Shown in pieces: positions 62,491-64,000 of a stretch of DNA of 64,000 nt (within the stretch, counting starts at the first letter, position 1; each line of letters begins with the position of its first letter). The DNA comes from Lewinellaceae bacterium. Lineage in GTDB: Bacteria; Bacteroidota; Bacteroidia; Chitinophagales; Saprospiraceae. The position numbers were made by a program, and so were the translations under genes. The notes under the pieces were generated by a model. It was not told the DNA's origin. It ran no database searches and saw only the letters and a list, made by a program, of their open reading frames with translations. Location: the NCBI GenBank assembly GCA_016719605.1, contig JADJYW010000008.1:124001-188000 (forward strand), written 5' to 3'.

Positions 62491-64000
62491 ATGCGTTTCA
62501 TTTTTACCATTTTACTCACCCTCCTTTTAATGAATCCGCTAAAATTAGCGGCTCAGGTGCCTCCCACCTGCTCACTCTCGCAGCAGGCAGGAGGCTCCTC
62601 TACCTGTAATCAGGCCTGTTTATGGTGCAATATTGATGGCCTTCAGGATATTACAAACATACCAGGGCCGCCCTCCTCTCAGCTTCCGCCAGGACCGCTG
62701 ACCATTGATGTGTGCCTTTTCGGCATTAACGGCGGGCCGCCGATTGTGCTGGAGCGCCCCCGTTGGTATGCCTTCGTCGCCGGGTCAACCGATGTCGGAT
62801 TTGGCATAAAGAATATAGGTTGTCAGCAAGGGACCACTTTGGAGGCCGCGATTCTTCCGTCCTGTGCACAGCCTTATGTTGCGCTGAACTGCGGGACATT
62901 AGACCCTAACTTTCCGGTTATCGGAGCAACCAGCCTTACCGTTGGGCGGGTATATTACTTAGTTGTGGATGGCGTAAATGACGCCATTTGCCGTTACGAG
63001 GTGAACGTCTCGTACGGCTCCGCTTCACCGCCTCCGTTGGGAGCGATGGATACGACTATTCAGGGCCTGAAATTGGTTTGTCCGAATGCCACAACGACCT
63101 ACTCCATTCCAAGTGTGCCCAATGCCATATCGTATACCTGGACAGCGCCGCCGGGTGCCAAAATAAATGGAGGAACAAACTTAGCCATTTTGCCCAGTGC
63201 GCCTGGCCCGAACGCGTCCATAAATGTCCAGTTCGGAACTGCCGGCGGTGTCATTTGTGTCACGGCATCCAACGGCTGCGATACGCCCAAAACGACCTGC
63301 ATCCTGGTTGTCAATCAGCCATTGACCGTCAATCAACTGCCCGACCTAACCCTGTGCTTCGAGGAACTACCTTTTTTTTGGGGAGAAGAACCCGGCAATT
63401 TGATTGCGGCCCCGGGCACATACACCCTCACTTCCGTGCCTTACGAATCGTATCTGGGCTGCGACAGTCTTGTTCGACAAAAAATTACTGCGCTGCCGCG
63501 CAAATTTAGAACCTTGCCCTTGCAGCGATTATGCAAAGACGAATGCTTCGAGATCAACGGATTTCCATACTGTGAAACGGGAACCTTCCAGGAACTGCTT
63601 ATCAGCGATGATGGTTGCGACAGCCTGGTTCTTTTCTCTATTTTGAAAGTGCCGGCAAACGCGGGCGTTGAAAAACCGGATACCCTGACTTGCAGGACAC
63701 CGTCCATAACCTTGCGCGCGGATACCACCACCACAATGGGTAACTCCGTTTTTTACAAATGGGTAGACAACCTCGGCAATACCCTCAGCACAACTCAGAC
63801 GCTCACCGTCACCGACGCGGGGCCGTTTTATTTTATCGTAAATAATGTCAGCGGCAACCTGATTTGCTCCGATACCGCCATTGTGACGGTGCCGGTAAAT
63901 CAGACCTTGCCCTTAGCCAACGCCGGCCCGAACCGTGTACTTACCTGTGATGTGCCGCTGATTCAGTTGCAAGGCACGGCTTCCGTTGGCCCACAATATA
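62491..64000 (+). CDS. Large secreted protein, N-terminal part (runs past the window end)
   Basis: An open frame of 503 codons continues past the window edge. The signal peptide is MRFIFTILLTLLLMNPLKLA, cleaved near AAQ. The first 200 residues are Cys-rich (PTCSLSQQAGGSSTCNQACL, RPRWYAFVAGSTDVGFGI) and resemble the N-terminal domain of many Bacteroidota surface proteins that carry PKD-like and T9SS parts. PKD/Ig-like modules follow (ISYTWTAPPGAKINGGTNLA, GVICVTASNGCDTPKTTCIL), then SDDGCDSLVLFSI units and NAGPNRVLTCDVPLIQL. T9SS export is inferred; the C-terminus lies outside the window. It diverges from tatD across 233 nt in which I see nothing else definite. Confidence 0.8.
   Translation, partial: MRFIFTILLTLLLMNPLKLAAQVPPTCSLSQQAGGSSTCNQACLWCNIDGLQDITNIPGPPSSQLPPGPLTIDVCLFGINGGPPIVLERPRWYAFVAGSTDVGFGIKNIGCQQGTTLEAAILPSCAQPYVALNCGTLDPNFPVIGATSLTVGRVYYLVVDGVNDAICRYEVNVSYGSASPPPLGAMDTTIQGLKLVCPNATTTYSIPSVPNAISYTWTAPPGAKINGGTNLAILPSAPGPNASINVQFGTAGGVICVTASNGCDTPKTTCILVVNQPLTVNQLPDLTLCFEELPFFWGEEPGNLIAAPGTYTLTSVPYESYLGCDSLVRQKITALPRKFRTLPLQRLCKDECFEINGFPYCETGTFQELLISDDGCDSLVLFSILKVPANAGVEKPDTLTCRTPSITLRADTTTTMGNSVFYKWVDNLGNTLSTTQTLTVTDAGPFYFIVNNVSGNLICSDTAIVTVPVNQTLPLANAGPNRVLTCDVPLIQLQGTASVGPQY

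Overview
The window comes from a moderately GC-rich member of the Bacteroidota, most likely the Saprospiria/Saprospiraceae (inferred). Supporting signs are Bacteroidota-type promoters (TTTG about 20 nt upstream of TAnnTTTG, best seen before the tRNA-Ser pair), very large secreted proteins ending in type IX secretion (T9SS) sorting domains, HYR/LamG/beta-helix modules, a one-piece hybrid two-component system (HTCC), and an AIM24-type TIGR00266 protein.

Layout. 1-12 kb is housekeeping and stress functions: an M16B peptidase pair (the second broken by one base), YajC, a predicted outer-membrane barrel, a TIGR00266 protein, an SDR-DUF2867 protein, DNA polymerase IV, CPD photolyase, a glutathione-peroxidase-like lipoprotein and a membrane AAA-like protein. 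12-16.4 kb is an HTCC regulator. 16.6-24.8 kb encodes two secreted proteins, the second a 2275-residue T9SS substrate. 25.2-52.1 kb on the minus strand holds two giant tandem T9SS adhesin-like genes (called A and B here) with near-identical C-terminal HYR tails. Gene A has two single-base frame breaks; gene B has more than ten plus a stretch of G/C homopolymer noise. 52.5-64 kb holds an acyltransferase, two tRNA-Ser genes, a TPR-like secreted protein, a SIR2-like/effector-associated gene overlapping a STAND NTPase-coiled coil-TM-FGE-fold gene, an MFS transporter, a small secreted protein, TatD, and the start of another large Cys-containing secreted protein.

How things fit together. The most interesting unit is the two-gene SIR2-like/EAD plus STAND-TM-FGE module (55.8-59.5 kb). 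It looks like a conflict or signalling system with a membrane-spanning NTPase; both the SIR2 and the FGE domains have lost their usual catalytic residues. The second theme is dispersed palindromic repeats. Some sit between genes as MITE-like fold-backs (9.3, 34.2, 53.8, 60.9 kb). Others have entered coding sequence in frame: twice in the HTCC (once inside its receiver domain), once in the central loop of the MFS protein, and at the C-terminal end of giant gene B. A third theme is start codons lying 3-4 nt after a TAnnTTTG box, which predicts leaderless mRNAs for dinB, the MFS gene, tatD and the membrane AAA-like gene.

Limits. All calls come from reading the sequence; no searches or structure predictions were run. 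Several single-base frame breaks lie at short homopolymers and may be sequencing errors, so genes shown as broken may be intact in the organism.
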